This document shows positions 10,655 to 21,713 of a stretch of DNA of 64,000 bases, piece after piece; within the stretch, counting starts at the first letter, position 1; every line of letters begins with the position of its first letter. The notes beneath the pieces were generated by a model. The model saw only the letters and a program-made list of their open reading frames with translations, searched no databases and was not told the origin of the DNA. The DNA comes from Symbiodinium kawagutii. Its lineage: Eukaryota > Sar > Dinophyceae > Suessiales > Symbiodiniaceae. The position numbers and the translations under genes are program-made. The stretch is taken from NCBI GenBank assembly GCA_009767595.1, contig VSDK01026008.1:970941-1034940 (forward strand), in the 5' to 3' direction.

Positions 10655-10740
10655 TGAGCCAGCACACCCATCCCAGCGATGGTAGGAAGCATTGACACGC
10701 TTTCCTTGGCTGGGCCGCTACCTGGTAGCTGGACAAAACA
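10655..10740 (-). CDS. Possible channel exon
   Basis: Minus frame GSGPAKESVSMLPTIAGMGV then LAQIR. It lies between the linker and S5 exons, but those two read naturally into each other, so this may be an alternative or spurious island. The donor is not clear. Confidence 0.3.
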
Positions 10741-11480
10741 TTGGTGCTTGCCCATAGCTGCCCCAGTTAGATGAATGAGATAGTTAAAAGATGCAAATGC
10801 GTGAGTGAGTTATCGGATATATTCTATGAACCTCATTTTTCAATCATCATTGATCATCAGGCTCCACGAAAAACAATGATTAATCCTTTGATCTTGCGAC
10901 TGGGTGAACCACCCCAGCACCCCGAGTCTACGGTGGGAGATGTCTGATACCTGGCCCTGCCGCACCACCGTGTCACCGGAAAGCGGTCACAGGAAGCCAG
11001 CAAGGGTGGATCTCTACCAAAAAACACACCAGTTTACCTGCTCAATCGCTGGTGATTTATCCCAAATATAGTTGATATGATATGAATCTGCCGTTATCAT
11101 CGCCATGAAGCATCAAATATAAACCATGCTTACCAAGCATCACGGACAACTATACCACTATAGATGTTACACCATTAACCATTGCAAATCGTGATGAAAG
11201 CTGGTCGCTGACCATCGTGAACAGGATATAGATTTTCCCATTTCCAACCGTGAAACATGGTACTGCACGGCAACTGAAATCACTAATGGCAACCCTGGAT
11301 TAAAAACCCCTAGCTGATTAAGAGAGGGTATCCCTAAAAGTCTTGGCTTCCTATTCAAATAGTCCTTCCCCAATCAATAAACCTTACTAATTGGTCAACC
11401 TATTCAATAGTACCGCCCCCAGTTAACGTCTGTTAATCTGTGGGTTATCGGTGGATCTTCCAATGAAGTTCCTGCCCCCT

Positions 11481-11547
11481 GGATCGGCCAAGTATCACCA
11501 GCAGCCGCAGGCCTTTAAACAACCTCAGGGTCCTTGCGGCGCGTGGG
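11481..11547 (-). CDS. Voltage-gated channel exon, S4-S5 linker
   Basis: Minus frame RAARTLRLFKGLRLLVILGR, an amphipathic basic stretch of the kind linking S4 to S5 (compare VRTFRLFKGLRLL-like sequences in ion channels). It reads in phase order after the S4 exon and before S5. A GCAGGA sequence follows and could be a GC-type donor. Exact edges are uncertain. Confidence 0.6.
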
Positions 11548-11583
11548 TCCCTATGAACTGAGTTGGAAGATGATGGTTCGACG

Positions 11584-11700
11584 TACTTGGATGTGCACCC
11601 CCACGGCTTGTAAGTAGTGAATAACCATGGTTTCTAGGGGTTAGTTCGACTACCTTATAGGGTTCATAGCCGGTTTTAACCCCAGGTACACATCCAAGTA
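11584..11700. mobile_element. Short TIR element, family E
   Basis: Begins TACTTGGATGTGCACCCCCA and ends GTACACATCCAAGTA, inverted copies of each other. The inside has TTCTAGGGGTTAGTTC and CTTATAGGGTTCATA, nearly the same as in the 35.8 kb copy. Confidence 0.75.
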
Positions 11701-12324
11701 CAAGCAGCTGGGCCAACAGCAACTAACTACCACTTGTCTACTGCGAGCCAGTAGAACTATGGGATCTAGCCAGTATGATCACCACTCAGTTATGCTTCAG
11801 TAGCAGTTGATTCATGGACAATTCATGGTGAATGCTTGAGGATTGCTGATAAGAGACGCTAAGAAGCTACAACTTGCTATCTTCACTGGGGTGATTTCTG
11901 CCAGTTATAGGCGGTGAACGCACCCAACTTACAACTGCTGAAAGCCCAATTTGTGAGAAGTGGACATGGGCATGATGACTCCGTGGTTTCAAAAAATAGC
12001 TTGTGAGTACTGGATAACGGCTAACGTTGGTTAACCAGTACTAGCCATTGTTACCCCTTCTTGACCATTATTAGCCACTCAACCCATTCTTTACCAGAAG
12101 TAGTAACCCGTTCCTCACCAACCAGCATTAATGTGCTGCTCTTTTCCGAGTTTGGTCTTCCACGGGAAGATTACATGATGCTGTTCAAGACCAAGCTGAC
12201 GGAATGAAACCAGATTGGCCATCGCCATGTTCCCTTTTCTGCTCTGCCATGTGCTCAACGTGGTGGAAATCCATCGCTCCAACTGGGCCCTGGGCAACCC
12301 ATGGGTTGCCCCCGGTGTCCTCAC

Positions 12325-12400
12325 CATGCGAATTGCGCGAAAGGCCTTGAGGGCTCGGACCAGCCGCAGAAGAACAATGTTCTTAGCCTCTCCTGCGGCC
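12325..12400 (-). CDS. Voltage-gated channel exon, S4 voltage sensor
   Basis: The frame reads KNIVLLRLVRALKAFRAIRM, continuing VRT if not spliced. Basic residues recur every third position (R, R, K, R, R), the hallmark of an S4 voltage sensor. A GTGAGG donor follows ATG at 12319-12324. The acceptor is one of several AG steps between 12388 and 12412, after an in-frame stop. S3 lies just upstream and the linker and S5 downstream, all on the minus strand. Confidence 0.72.
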
Positions 12401-12439
12401 ATGCTGCTTCAGTGGCACGGGAGCCGAAGCGATCCAACA

Positions 12440-12510
12440 GGGAAATGCTCCACTTCACGGGCTTGTTTTTGCTGGGGCGTCCAACGGGTTTGCCCGAAAG
12501 ATATTAACTT
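12440..12510. repeat. Family F hairpin motif
   Basis: GCTGGGGCGTCCAACGGGTT followed by TGCCCG. GGGC and GCCC halves bracket CGTCCAACGG. Similar motifs occur at 23.03, 29.48, 48.27 and 57.52 kb, usually after a T-run. Confidence 0.55.
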
Positions 12511-12651
12511 CACCGGCTTGGTGAATGGGAAAATCTAGAGGAAACCCATGTTTTGACCATCAATCATTAGGCTTTCCCTTCATTTTTTCCAGTACCCAAT
12601 CCACTGACAAACCGGCGGATGGATGCGGCGGCCAGCCTCCAAAACCACCAC

Positions 12652-12718
12652 CTTGAACCATCGGCATGATGACAAACATGTCGACCAGACCCGCAATCAC
12701 CAAGAAAGCCTTGGATTT
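12652..12718 (-). CDS. Voltage-gated channel exon, S3-like helix
   Basis: Frame KSKAFLVIAGLVDMFVIMPM then VQ, followed by GTGGTGG as donor. The hydrophobic run with an internal aspartate (LVDMF) fits S3 of a voltage-sensor domain, and the S4 exon is the next one downstream. Confidence 0.58.
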
Positions 12719-13014
12719 CGCCCGCAATCAACAAGGTGTTGGCATATCATCAGCGCAAGGAGTGCTTGCGATACAACATGCTAAGAAATGGCTGGCCAAT
12801 GGTTCATGAGAGTTCATGATGGTTAATGATTGTTAATGATGGTCACTACTGTTGATGATGGTCACTACCGGCGAATGAATGGCAAATGAATGCTAAATGA
12901 ATGGCTTGATGGCTCATCATGCTTAATGATAGTTTCTAGTGGTTAAAACTTAAAACCCAAAAGAAATAAATGCTGAATGAATGGCTTTGAGATGATTCAT
13001 GATGCTCAACTACC

Positions 13015-13132
13015 ACATTCGGTGATATTCCTGGTACATGACCACTCCCACGTAGCTGTCCCAACCGGAAACTCACCTTCCAACTCGAAGGTTGTTTTCT
13101 GGAGGAGCTTAACGGGCACGGCGATTCAACCA
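13015..13132 (-). CDS. Coding exon, unknown
   Basis: Frame IAVPVKLLQKTTFELEGEFP then VGTATWEWSCTRNITECG. An internal GTGAGT could serve as donor after FELE; otherwise GTAGTT at the end does. No AG marks the 5' edge. It may precede the channel domain, but S1 and S2 were not identified. Confidence 0.45.
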
Positions 13133-13187
13133 AGACCCTCCCAAATGGGGCTGTAGGCTTGGATGATCAGTTCCCACTGGAATTAAC

Positions 13188-13263
13188 CTGTTGGGGAGGG
13201 CGCTTGCGGCTGGAGATGGCCGCTGGGAAGGTCGGTGGGAAAGTCTCAGCCCAGAGGCCAGAG
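13188..13263 (-). CDS. Coding exon, unknown
   Basis: Acceptor CCATATCCAG and donor CAACAG/GTTAAT bound SGLWAETFPPTFPAAISSRK then RPPQQ. Clean splice signals on both sides. Confidence 0.55.
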
Positions 13264-13399
13264 CTGGATATGGATTGTGATACTTGAGAATGGTTGATCC
13301 TGGCTAAGTAAGACACGTAGTATTGGCAAATTAAGCATGGTTGTCCACTCCTTGCTAACCTATACATACTTAACCATGGATAAAGGTCACCCTTTCATG

Positions 13400-15140
13400 A
13401 ACGAATTGGTGTCCATAAGAAGGCCCCGGGAAACGATCATCAATGACAGCAAATAGCTGCCAGTTACCTGGACATTTTCCCGGCCAAATCCCATGATTAT
13501 GTCACTGGGTTGGTTGATGGGAAAATTCATATATAAAACAAAAATTTACGTTGGAACCCCTTTGCTTTGACCATCAATACAGGTTTCCTGGAAATTTCCC
13601 AATGAACTAATTAAATGATTTGCTGAAATCCGGCCGCCAACTTCTTCAATTTTCCGCCGTCGTGAAGCAGTGGTGATTCCTTATTGACTACCCGCATTGC
13701 TCATGTTTATGGCTAAGCTGGTCAACAAAAACTCTGAATGATAAGAACATATAAACAATTTCAAATGAGCGTGACAGTGAGTGTGTGTGTGTGTGTTGTG
13801 TGCTCATGGTCGGCATTTCCGTAGGTACTCTATCATGCTCAGCAAGGTGGTGATCAATGAGATTGAATAATGGCCAGTCATAGTGTGCATTTTGACCAGG
13901 TTGGCAAATGTTGGTAACTACTTGTGGCGAAAAAGGCCAATCGTCAATGTTGGTCACGCTCATCAGTCTAGTGAACATTTATAGCAGCTATGGAAATTCC
14001 CCAGCTATGGTGCTTAGTAACTATTAACATTTATAACTAGGGTTGTTATAACTGGTTAACTGGTTATTCTATAGTTATTAAAGCTGTAAAGTTCAAGAGC
14101 TCATTGCTGGCCACTAACCCACCGATTGCGTCAAGAGTCGTCGAACCAAAACCTCGGCCAGGCTAGGTGGCCCCTGGTCTACAATGTTGTATGGGGCTAG
14201 GCAGTGAAGAAACGGCGATCTGTGGCCAGCTATGATTACTAACGAGGTCTTCAGATCTGGGGGCCCAGGATGGCCCACGGCCTATGGGAACCGCTGGAAA
14301 TGTTTGGAGATCTGAAGGCTGGTCCACTCACGCTGCCAGATGCAGCAACGATACATCCCAGGACTCGCGTTTTGATGTGTGCGCCCAGGGTAGTCCTCTA
14401 AAATAGTGGGCCATGGCAGTACACTAAGGTGGTTTCCTGCAACTGAAGCAACCTTAGTTGCAAACATACGTCGAACCATGGTCGTGGTCCGTTCAACTGC
14501 TTATCAACTTATAGCTGAACGTTCATGATCACCTGTGAACCGTCTACAAGGTGAAACCGCTAGTTAGCTAAGTTGGTTTATAATTACAAGCTATGGTGGT
14601 GAAACTATAGTTGAATGATGCTAAATGGCTTGTCAACCCACTTACAACCGGTGGGGCCCACCTTGTACAACCCTTGTCCATGGTTAGTAACATGCTACAG
14701 GCTCAGAATATGAGGGAATAATCATTGATAAAGCATGAGAGTGCCTGATAGTGGGGAAGAGTCGTTAGCTAGACAAAAAGGTGAACTCATGGCTATGGAA
14801 ACAGATTTTTAAACCCATCATGAGCACTGGCTTGATCACTGGTCTTACTTCCATGATCGTCTCACTAAGTGGTGAACGTATCCATGATTAGTTCAGGTAC
14901 CCATGGTCGGTATAAGCCACTACAAGGGTAGTTGCAATCCCATGGTTACCACTTAGGTGGCTCATAACTGGGATGTAACCATGGCAAATAACCAAGGTGG
15001 ATCATATTGGCTTTATACCTCCTATAAACATGAATTAGGTCCTCATACCTATAGTGCAACTGAACTAACCCAAACTAACCCAAACTAACCATGGTTACAA
15101 TCCCCCTGGCCACCTTCACCACTTCCCCATCGGATGATCA
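13400..15140. other. Intron or intergenic with weak islands
   Basis: Includes a (GT)n tract near 13780-13800, a GTTATAACTGGTTAACTGG stretch near 14040, a family D element at 14546-14666 and a possible minus exon near 14320-14400 (YPGRTHQNASPGMYRCC, followed by GTGAGT). Otherwise nothing is supported. Confidence 0.4.
14546..14666. mobile_element. Short TIR element, family D, diverged
   Basis: ACAAGGTG at the left and GGTGGGGCCCACCTTGT at the right. The left end has lost the C-run. The inside carries AAGTTGGTTTATAA and ACTATAGTTGAA, shared with family D. Confidence 0.5.
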
Positions 15141-15148
15141 TCCACTGC

Positions 15149-15259
15149 CTGGTTGCAGCCTAGACACGCTGGGTCCCGAAGAACCTGACGGCGTTCCAGC
15201 ACGATACGCACCAACAGCCTTGGTGGTGCCCAGCTGGCACTTGGCGCGGTCAACCCCAC
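15149..15259 (-). CDS. Coding exon, unknown
   Basis: Acceptor GACTGACCCAG, then GVDRAKCQLGTTKAVGAYRA and GTPSGSSGPSVSRLQP, then a GC donor (CAACCAG/GCAGTG). It is the most upstream minus-strand exon before the strand appears to change, so it could be near the 5' end of the channel gene. Confidence 0.48.
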
Positions 15260-16367
15260 CTGGGTCAGTCGGTGGGTAGCCGCCATGGAGGTACCTAACC
15301 ATCCAGCTTCGAAGCAAGAGGAAAACCAACAGTTTGCCGGGAGCATTTTTTGGACTATTTTGCAATTCTTCGATTTTTTTTGCAATTGGAATTTAAAAGT
15401 AAGTGTTTGAAAATGTATGGATTGGTATCTTCATGGGTTTGACTCTAAGGACTTCGTTGCCAGAGCTTTAAGACTATCTCCTTGATCATTCATTCCACTG
15501 GTCGATACTCTGGTGTTGCATTCGCCTGCGAAAGCTGATAGATTCGCAAACCGCCAAAACGTTTCGATGTGGGTAACCAAGAAGCGCTACTCGCTGCTTT
15601 CCAGGGCTGAGGATCACCATTTCACATGGAATTTCATCGCCCAAATCTTGGAGCTCAATTGGCTGCTCTCGCCACGGCAAGCAAAAAGCATAACCCATGG
15701 CCCATTGATGCGGTGGTTGCTATGCCAATTGATATGCTAATAGGCGGTTGCCATATTAGGTGGTTGTGTGGCATCTTACATGATACACCCCTACCAATAC
15801 CTAGCAGTAGGCGCTTCCTTGATGGCAAGCCGACTGTTTGCTTTGCTTCCCACTGGTCGCAGATTGTTGGGACCGACTAAGCAGGATACTGGGCTCAGTA
15901 GATGTAGGTACGGTGAGGTCCAGAACGCCCAAGTCATGTTTGTGCCCTGCGCAGCGCGCGCCCCAGTTTTGAATGGATGCACCGTGAACTTGTTGTTTTC
16001 TCTATCTATTGCTGGTTATTCCCAACAAGTATCCAATCACCGCATTGCATGAAGAGCTGGCATGCCGTGTAAATCATTCCAAATCATTTGTTTTCATGTG
16101 TTTCCATTGCGGCTTTTGGAAAGACAAATGTGACCATTCCATGGAGAAAACAAATGGTTCTTTGTGCCATGTAAACCATGCCACATCATTCAAATCTTTG
16201 TCCAAACCATTCCAAATCATGACCTTATGTCATGGAATAAGCTTCCAAATCTGTTCATGCCAACTCATGTTAGAAAGCCAATCTTTCCAAACCTTATGAC
16301 ATGGCTGACATGGCCAACTATCAACTCATCTTTCCAAATCATTTCCCGCTTTTCTTCCTGACCTGAG

Positions 16368-16519
16368 CTCAACGGAGGCTTCGCTTGCCCTCCGAGCCCC
16401 GCATCCAGGGAGCTCTATGAGGAAAACGAAAACGAAGACGCCGTCGAGGAAGCGAAACACGGGCTGCACATCCGACCTGGGAGAGCAGTGAAGCTCAGAT
16501 GGGTCAGCGGTGCTGGGAG
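16368..16519 (+). CDS. Coding island, strand uncertain
   Basis: Plus frame LNGGFACPPSPASRELYEEN then ENEDAVEEAKHGLHIRPGRA, with a GTCATG donor. The minus strand is also open, with a hydrophobic stretch FRFLDGVFVFVFLIEL that looks like an S2 helix, a CCTCCCAG acceptor and a GTCAGG donor. If minus, it could be the missing S2 of the channel, though unrelated exons lie between. Confidence 0.35.
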
Positions 16520-16823
16520 GTCATGGTGAATGATTGGTCCAGCGGACAGGTTGCAGTTGAAGCAGCTGGTGATTCACACGGGTTTTCATTTGTAAGTAAT
16601 GGCTAGGCCTTTCCCACTCACCCGCGGGAACAGCCGACCAGTTTTCAGATATGAGAGCTCCGGTAGATGCCAATCAGCTGAGCCTTTCTAGGTTGGGTTT
16701 TACCAGCTGACTCAAGGGCGGATCGCAACCAGATGACTCCAGCAGTTGAACAGGCATCTGAAATTCTCCCCAGGCATTTCGATCCAAAAAATCCTTCTTC
16801 ACCAGAGATAACCAGTATCATAG

Positions 16824-16957
16824 GCCTCACCGGGATCAACGCCGCGCGGGGTTTCCAACCGCGTTCCAAGACACAGGTTGGCGGAGTCCGTCCGCAGACC
16901 CAGCCTCGTTCGCAGGGAACTGCCCCACGCCAGGCCAGGAGCCCCAGAGCACCATCG
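16824..16957 (+). CDS. Coding exon, plus favoured
   Basis: Acceptor TATCATAG, frame ASPGSTPRGFPTAFQDTGWR then SPSADPASFAGNCPTPGQEP, donor ATCG/GTGAGG. The minus strand also offers an open frame with a GTGAGG donor. The neighbouring exon at 18110 supports plus. Proline- and serine-rich, probably disordered. Confidence 0.4.
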
Positions 16958-18109
16958 GTGAGGCTCGTGGCTCCTGGCCTGGCTCCCCGGTTAGTGGCTA
17001 GGATAGCCCTGGCGCACCCCGCTCAACCTAATAGCCAGATGGTTAGTTACATGGTTCAAACTACCATCAAGAAACAATCAATCCTTGATGATTCTTTTAT
17101 GATGGCTTCTGGTGGATATAGATGTTTTTGTCTTTGGGTAGGATGGTTGGCACGGGGTGATGAATAAACCACGGTTTATGATGATTATGATGATTCATGA
17201 TGGCAAATGGCTAGTAATAGTTGGTCATGTGCATCTTCAGCATGGTATTTTTTGTAAAATCATGGGTTTTCGATGGTTTTTGTTGTGCTCAGTTTCAAAT
17301 GTGACACCTAGTCCGGCAATGATGCTAGCTGTGATTCGACGGTGAGAAGTCCGCGTCTAGCAACCGGTTAAAAGCCACCTGCCGCCATGGAAGGTCCAGA
17401 TTAATAAAGTACCCCAGGTACGAGAAAGCGCTGGTGCCAACTCAAGTATGTGATCATGATTGTTGATGCACCATATCAACTATATCAGTGTCGTTGTTGA
17501 CGGCTTGGTTGGCACTGCTCAACACAAGCTATATACTAAATGGTCAATGATGGCCCATGGAGGTCGGTCTTGCTGATTTAATGATGGTTAATTCAACCAA
17601 TTTGTTTGCAGGAAAATGCCAGGAAGACAAACATGATGAGAAATAAGTTACCTTCCTGGATATGTTCCTGTAAGCGAATCGCACCATAAATGATGATCAT
17701 GTGGATGGAAAGCTCTTCAAGCCAGGACAAGCTCGCAGGGACTTGTGTTCTGATCCCAGTGCAGCTGGATTTTTTTGTGGTCAAATTGTCAGATCCAGCT
17801 TTTAATGATGGTTAAGAATGGTTCGGTAATGTTCGCTATAGGGGATGAGAACCAACAAGACCAGGGAACATTGTCAATGAATATTAGGGATATCCGGGCA
17901 CATGCTAATAGATGCTAATGGGGGATCCACTTGTTGACAGCACCATGTAGAATTACAAACAATAAACCTGCATCCCTTGGTTGTGGGCCAAAAGTGGGAA
18001 AGACCTCACGGTGGTTTGCCATGGTTTCACAATTCAAAATCGAAATGGGGGAAGAAACCTGCATCATCAGCCAGGACTTTCCTCATATGTTTGCCATGCG
18101 CCCTCTCAG

Positions 18110-18260
18110 GCGCCATCCATCCTGCACTCGCCATCGAGATGCTGTCTGCCAATCGCACCACCTTCGATCTCCACTTCACAAAGCATCAACCTGGGCTGTC
18201 GCTCCTGGACCCTGGGGGACTCCTGATGGACTGCCCTGCGCTGGGCCAGAGTGACGCTGA
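18110..18260 (+). CDS. Coding exon, unknown
   Basis: A pyrimidine-rich acceptor (GCCCTCTCAG) precedes AIHPALAIEMLSANRTTFDL then HFTKHQPGLSLLDPGGLLMD and CPALGQSDAE, ending at a GTAACA donor. About 70% G or C at third positions, better than any minus frame. The family is not recognised. Confidence 0.6.
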
Positions 18261-18414
18261 GTAACAGATGATACTGTTGCTACCCCCTGGGATTGCCCAC
18301 CTGCCATGAAGACACAAGTCATCACAAGTCCCTCATCAGCTCGCCATTCGCATTGCCTAACCATCCACCGGTGAGCCATTCATCAGCCATCACCTAACCA
18401 TGCTTAACCATGCC

Positions 18415-18528
18415 AATTCAATCCATCCGTGCCGCCCTCGCCGTGCGCCATGATGGTTTTCGGGGGCAGGTTCCGCACCCGCTATTCCTCCGAGATGCAA
18501 GGAATTCAGCAGCACCAAAATTCCAGCG
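18415..18528 (+). CDS. Coding exon, unknown
   Basis: Plus frame NPSVPPSPCAMMVFGGRFRT then RYSSEMQGIQQHQNSS, followed by GTGTAATT. Left flank CATCACCTAACCATGCTTAACC and right flank TTGATGATGG are a clear case of the polarity flip. No AG lies near the 5' edge. Confidence 0.45.
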
Positions 18529-18605
18529 GTGTAATTGATGATGGTTGCCTGCAGTGGCCCCAGGGTTAACTTGGGTGATTTCAACATGGTCAATGATGGC
18601 TGATG

Positions 18606-18607
18606 GC

Positions 18608-18679
<72 letters not shown>
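18606..18679. repeat. (ATG)n microsatellite
   Basis: About 24 uninterrupted ATG/TGA units. On the minus strand it would read as poly-histidine, which is an artefact. Confidence 0.97.
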
Positions 18680-18680
<1 letters not shown>

Positions 18681-18697
18681 TGATGTTTATAGAATGA

Positions 18698-18780
18698 CTG
18701 GTTGGTGGTTTCAAGCCCTATGAAAAATATCAGTCAACCAACGATGTGTTAATATTAGCCAATCAACCAACCACCAACCA
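18698..18780. mobile_element. Short TIR element, family A
   Basis: Starts CTGGTTGGTGGTTTCAAGCC and ends ACCAACCACCAACCA. Shares CTATGAAAAATATCAGTCAA with the copies at 7.4 and 35.2 kb. Confidence 0.65.
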
Positions 18781-19298
18781 AACGAGGGCAAATGATGGCT
18801 GATGATCTGTTCGCGATTCCAACCAGAGCTACCCCAAGAGCTACTCGTAGTTGTGATGGCCTAGTAACTTTTGTGGGGATAAGTCATGCTTAATCAATGG
18901 TTAAATGGCTCATAATAGTGGAGAATGGTTTATAATGGTGAATCAATTGTGGTGTTTGGAGAGTGGTTGATGGCGAATGGCTAGTGATGGTAAATAACGG
19001 CCAATGGGTCATGATGATTAAAGGATGGATTCTGTTCGTTCATAATCATTGGAAATCATGATTAAATCATGGTCGCACACACAATAGTGAATTTTTCGGG
19101 AACGGTTGAGAAACTAGATATCACGGCTAGCCATGCTCAATAATGATTAATGTTGGTCTGTGATGGTCGTGGATGATGGTTCACCAAAAACGGCGAATGA
19201 TTCTTGACAATGAAAGGTTAACAGTGCTAGTGATAATACGATCATTGGCGAATAATAATGATCAACCATGACGAACGAAAGGTCAACAATGGCCATAT

Positions 19299-19408
19299 GG
19301 TGGTTTCTCAAAATAGGGGTACCCCCAAATCATCCACTATTATCTACTTATAGTAATAAACCAGCCATTTTTGGGGTCCCCTATTCTGAGAAAGATCCAT
19401 ATGATAGT
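19299..19408. mobile_element. Short TIR element, family C
   Basis: Left TGGTTTCTCAAAATAGGGGT, right GGGGTCCCCTATTCTGAGAA. Shares ATAAACCAGCCATTTTTGGG with the copies at 54.2 and 63.3 kb. Confidence 0.7.
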
Positions 19409-19494
19409 ACTGCTCCCCAGTATTCACTGGCCACCCCTTTCGGCTCCCTAGACTCCTTCCCAACAGTTGCTGCGACCAGCAACCATTGGCCCTT

Positions 19495-19611
19495 ACAAGG
19501 TGGGCCCCCAGTAGTTATAAGTTGGGTTATAACCCCCATAACTGGTAGTTAACCTGAGTGAACTTAGTTATAAACCAACTTAGTTCAGTGGTTGGGGGCC
19601 CACCTTTGTAC
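19495..19611. mobile_element. Short TIR element, family D
   Basis: ACAAGGTGGGCCCCCAGTAG and GGGGGCCCACCTTTGT are inverted ends. The interior is itself partly palindromic (TTATAAGTTGGGTTATAA and TTATAAACCAACTTAG). Confidence 0.7.
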
Positions 19612-19625
19612 AAACCACCATGAAG

Positions 19626-19697
19626 CTCATCCAAGCCGCCACGCAAACCACTACCCTTAGAAACCCTGGAACACCTCAAAGCTCCCCCGCCGTTGCC
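19626..19697 (+). CDS. Coding exon, unknown
   Basis: Plus frame LIQAATQTTTLRNPGTPQSS then PAVA, ending at a GTGAGT donor; CCATGAAG precedes it. Threonine- and serine-rich, so the protein signal is modest. Confidence 0.4.
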
Positions 19698-19810
19698 GTG
19701 AGTCTCACCACAACGACCCGTAGGAAACGTCCATGACCGGCCGCGAGTCATGGACGACGACCTATCGACGAGGCGCATAAAACTCGTTGATCTGCGGGGC
19801 TTTCACCGAG

Positions 19811-19890
19811 TCCGAGGAGTTGCGGTTCAAGTTCTTGGAGTTCCTTGGGGGCTGGGACAGTGCTGGGGGCGGTTGCATGCGTGAATTTTC
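19811..19890 (+). CDS. Coding exon, unknown
   Basis: Acceptor CTTTCACCGAG then SEELRFKFLEFLGGWDSAGG and GCMREFS. The first 20 codons are about 85% G or C ending, higher than the competing minus frame. The 3' edge is not fixed. Confidence 0.45.
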
Positions 19891-19999
19891 AGGGAGAACG
19901 CATGGAGAGGTGTTGGAATGATGGGTTTTAGTGGGTTTTATGGTTGGTTGATATTTGATGATTGTGATGGTTCATGCTGATGATGACTCATGGCTGGTG

Positions 20000-21590
20000 G
20001 AAGTTGATTGTCTGATACTTGATGACTATGATGAATATGGTAAATAATGGATGGTTGATGATGCTTAATGTTAGTGATAACATAATATGATACCCAATGG
20101 TTGTTGGAAAGGGGGCGATAATCAGCCTGGGTCGCCATGGTTCCACTGCTAGCCATGACTGACCTCGGGGCCCGAGGTCACACCATGGGATGAAGCGTAG
20201 GCTCTGCAGCCTGGTTGGAGGTCCTTCCCAGCGTGTCAGTAGAAACATCGGCTGGCTGAGACCCTCGGGCGCTTGGGCGCGATTTCGGGCATCTCAGAAA
20301 TGACGCCTATCCACGTTGCGAAGCGATAATGGTCATAAGTAGTATTGGTAACTAACCAAATTTATCAAAGCTTGGCCACTTGTGAATACTAAGTGCTAAT
20401 TACTCATCATCCATGAGTTATTAGCATTCGTCGAGGTAGCTCGGCAAACAGCATTGCGACCATCGCCATCCGGTGCAAGCTCTGGTGACTGGAGGCAACC
20501 TCTGAATTGTCAAGCTGACGAACTCAGCACCTGGATAGCGGTCGTTGCTCTGGCTGTAGCTCATCACCCTTCGAACTGTTGGTAAAGATTGAAATCTATC
20601 GAAACAATTTGTTACATATAGCTCCTCAAAAAACAAGGTCGGGTAAGAGTTTTGAAAAAAAGTGGCGCCCAGTCAATTGGTGAGAGAGTTGCCTGAAGCA
20701 CCAACTGATCATAGGCGGCAACACGGCTGATCAGTCGGCAACACAGCTGGGTTGATTATGCTGCGCGCTTGAACTTGGGGCACACGCGACGGCACACAGT
20801 TGTTAAATGGTCGATATTCACCTACTTGATCTGTGGGCTGTTAGCTAACCATCAATGCTACACCATGCAGCCGCCGACTGCCAACTCCCTCGGATGATGC
20901 GAAGAACCAACCAACTATTCAAATCATCCAAGTAGCGACGCAGCCATCCTACAGCCGAACCACTAACCAACAACCGTTCAAGTAGAGCCAATGGCTGACA
21001 GTGGACCAAGACTCGTATAGTTCACCTTAAATTGCTGACCATTCTAGCTATTGGTATGACCCATGGCCCATGGTCAGTCTTTGGTTCACCAAACCTGCAA
21101 ACTATTTAAGATTGGCCATGCCTAACCGAAATCATTCACAATTATGAGCTTCAACTGCGATTCTAGGTGGCTTGAACCATCATTCTTGATCCGAAAACCA
21201 TCCAAAAATTGCCCAGGTACTGCATGTATGGTGTTTTTTGGCATATGTTTCCCAAAAAAAATGACTTAAATGTAGGTCAACATCAACTTCCAAGTTCCAC
21301 CCAAAGCCACGATCCCCACGGTGGCGCAGTGTGCCGAGGTTCTGGGTCTTGAGCCCCCCATTTTGGAGGTTGTGCAACTCTCCCTGGGCGCCGCACGGGG
21401 TAACCAAGCAGCCAAGCTGGTGGACGATGCTGGTTGCAGCCGTTGAATACTTTGGCTTCCATGGACTCAAGTCACAAACAACTCTCCAAACCAACCCTCT
21501 GCTGAATCATTGCTGGTTGGTGGTGTCAACCAACCAATGGTGTGTAATTACTAGCGAAAATAATCAAAATGTCAATCAAACCACCAACCA
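20000..21590. other. Intron or intergenic
   Basis: Repetitive GATGATTG (20.0-20.1 kb) and AACCA sequence. GC-richer patches at 20150-20290 and 21310-21440 have no decisive frame. A family A element sits at 21513-21591. Confidence 0.4.
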
Positions 21591-21591
21591 G
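21513..21591. mobile_element. Short TIR element, family A
   Basis: CTGGTTGGTGGTGTCAACCA at the left and CAAACCACCAACCAG at the right, with TTACTAGCGAAAAT inside as in the 7.4 kb copy. Confidence 0.7.
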
Positions 21592-21607
21592 ATTATCATC
21601 AATTCAC

Positions 21608-21713
21608 CCACTTGGTCCAATCTTCATGCGGCCACGCGCTCAAGCGCTCCACTTGGACCTTGAGGCGCCATGGCACCCCATCCCAAGCGCAATGCCAAGG
21701 CTCCAAGACCTTT
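21608..21713 (-). CDS. Coding exon, unknown
   Basis: Minus frame KVLEPWHCAWDGVPWRLKVQ then VERLSAWPHEDWTKW, donor GTGAAT, acceptor GGCCAG. About 76% G or C at third positions. Tryptophan-rich. A family A element lies directly at its donor side. The plus strand is also open but with poorer codon bias and no acceptor. Confidence 0.5.

Noticed and set aside
16733..17167. 144-codon plus frame
   Set aside because: Its arginine- and proline-rich middle comes from GC-rich sequence and its end runs into repeats. A different plus frame with acceptor and donor covers the same island better.
18418..18714. Frame with a long poly-histidine run
   Set aside because: Product of the (ATG)n microsatellite read on the minus strand.
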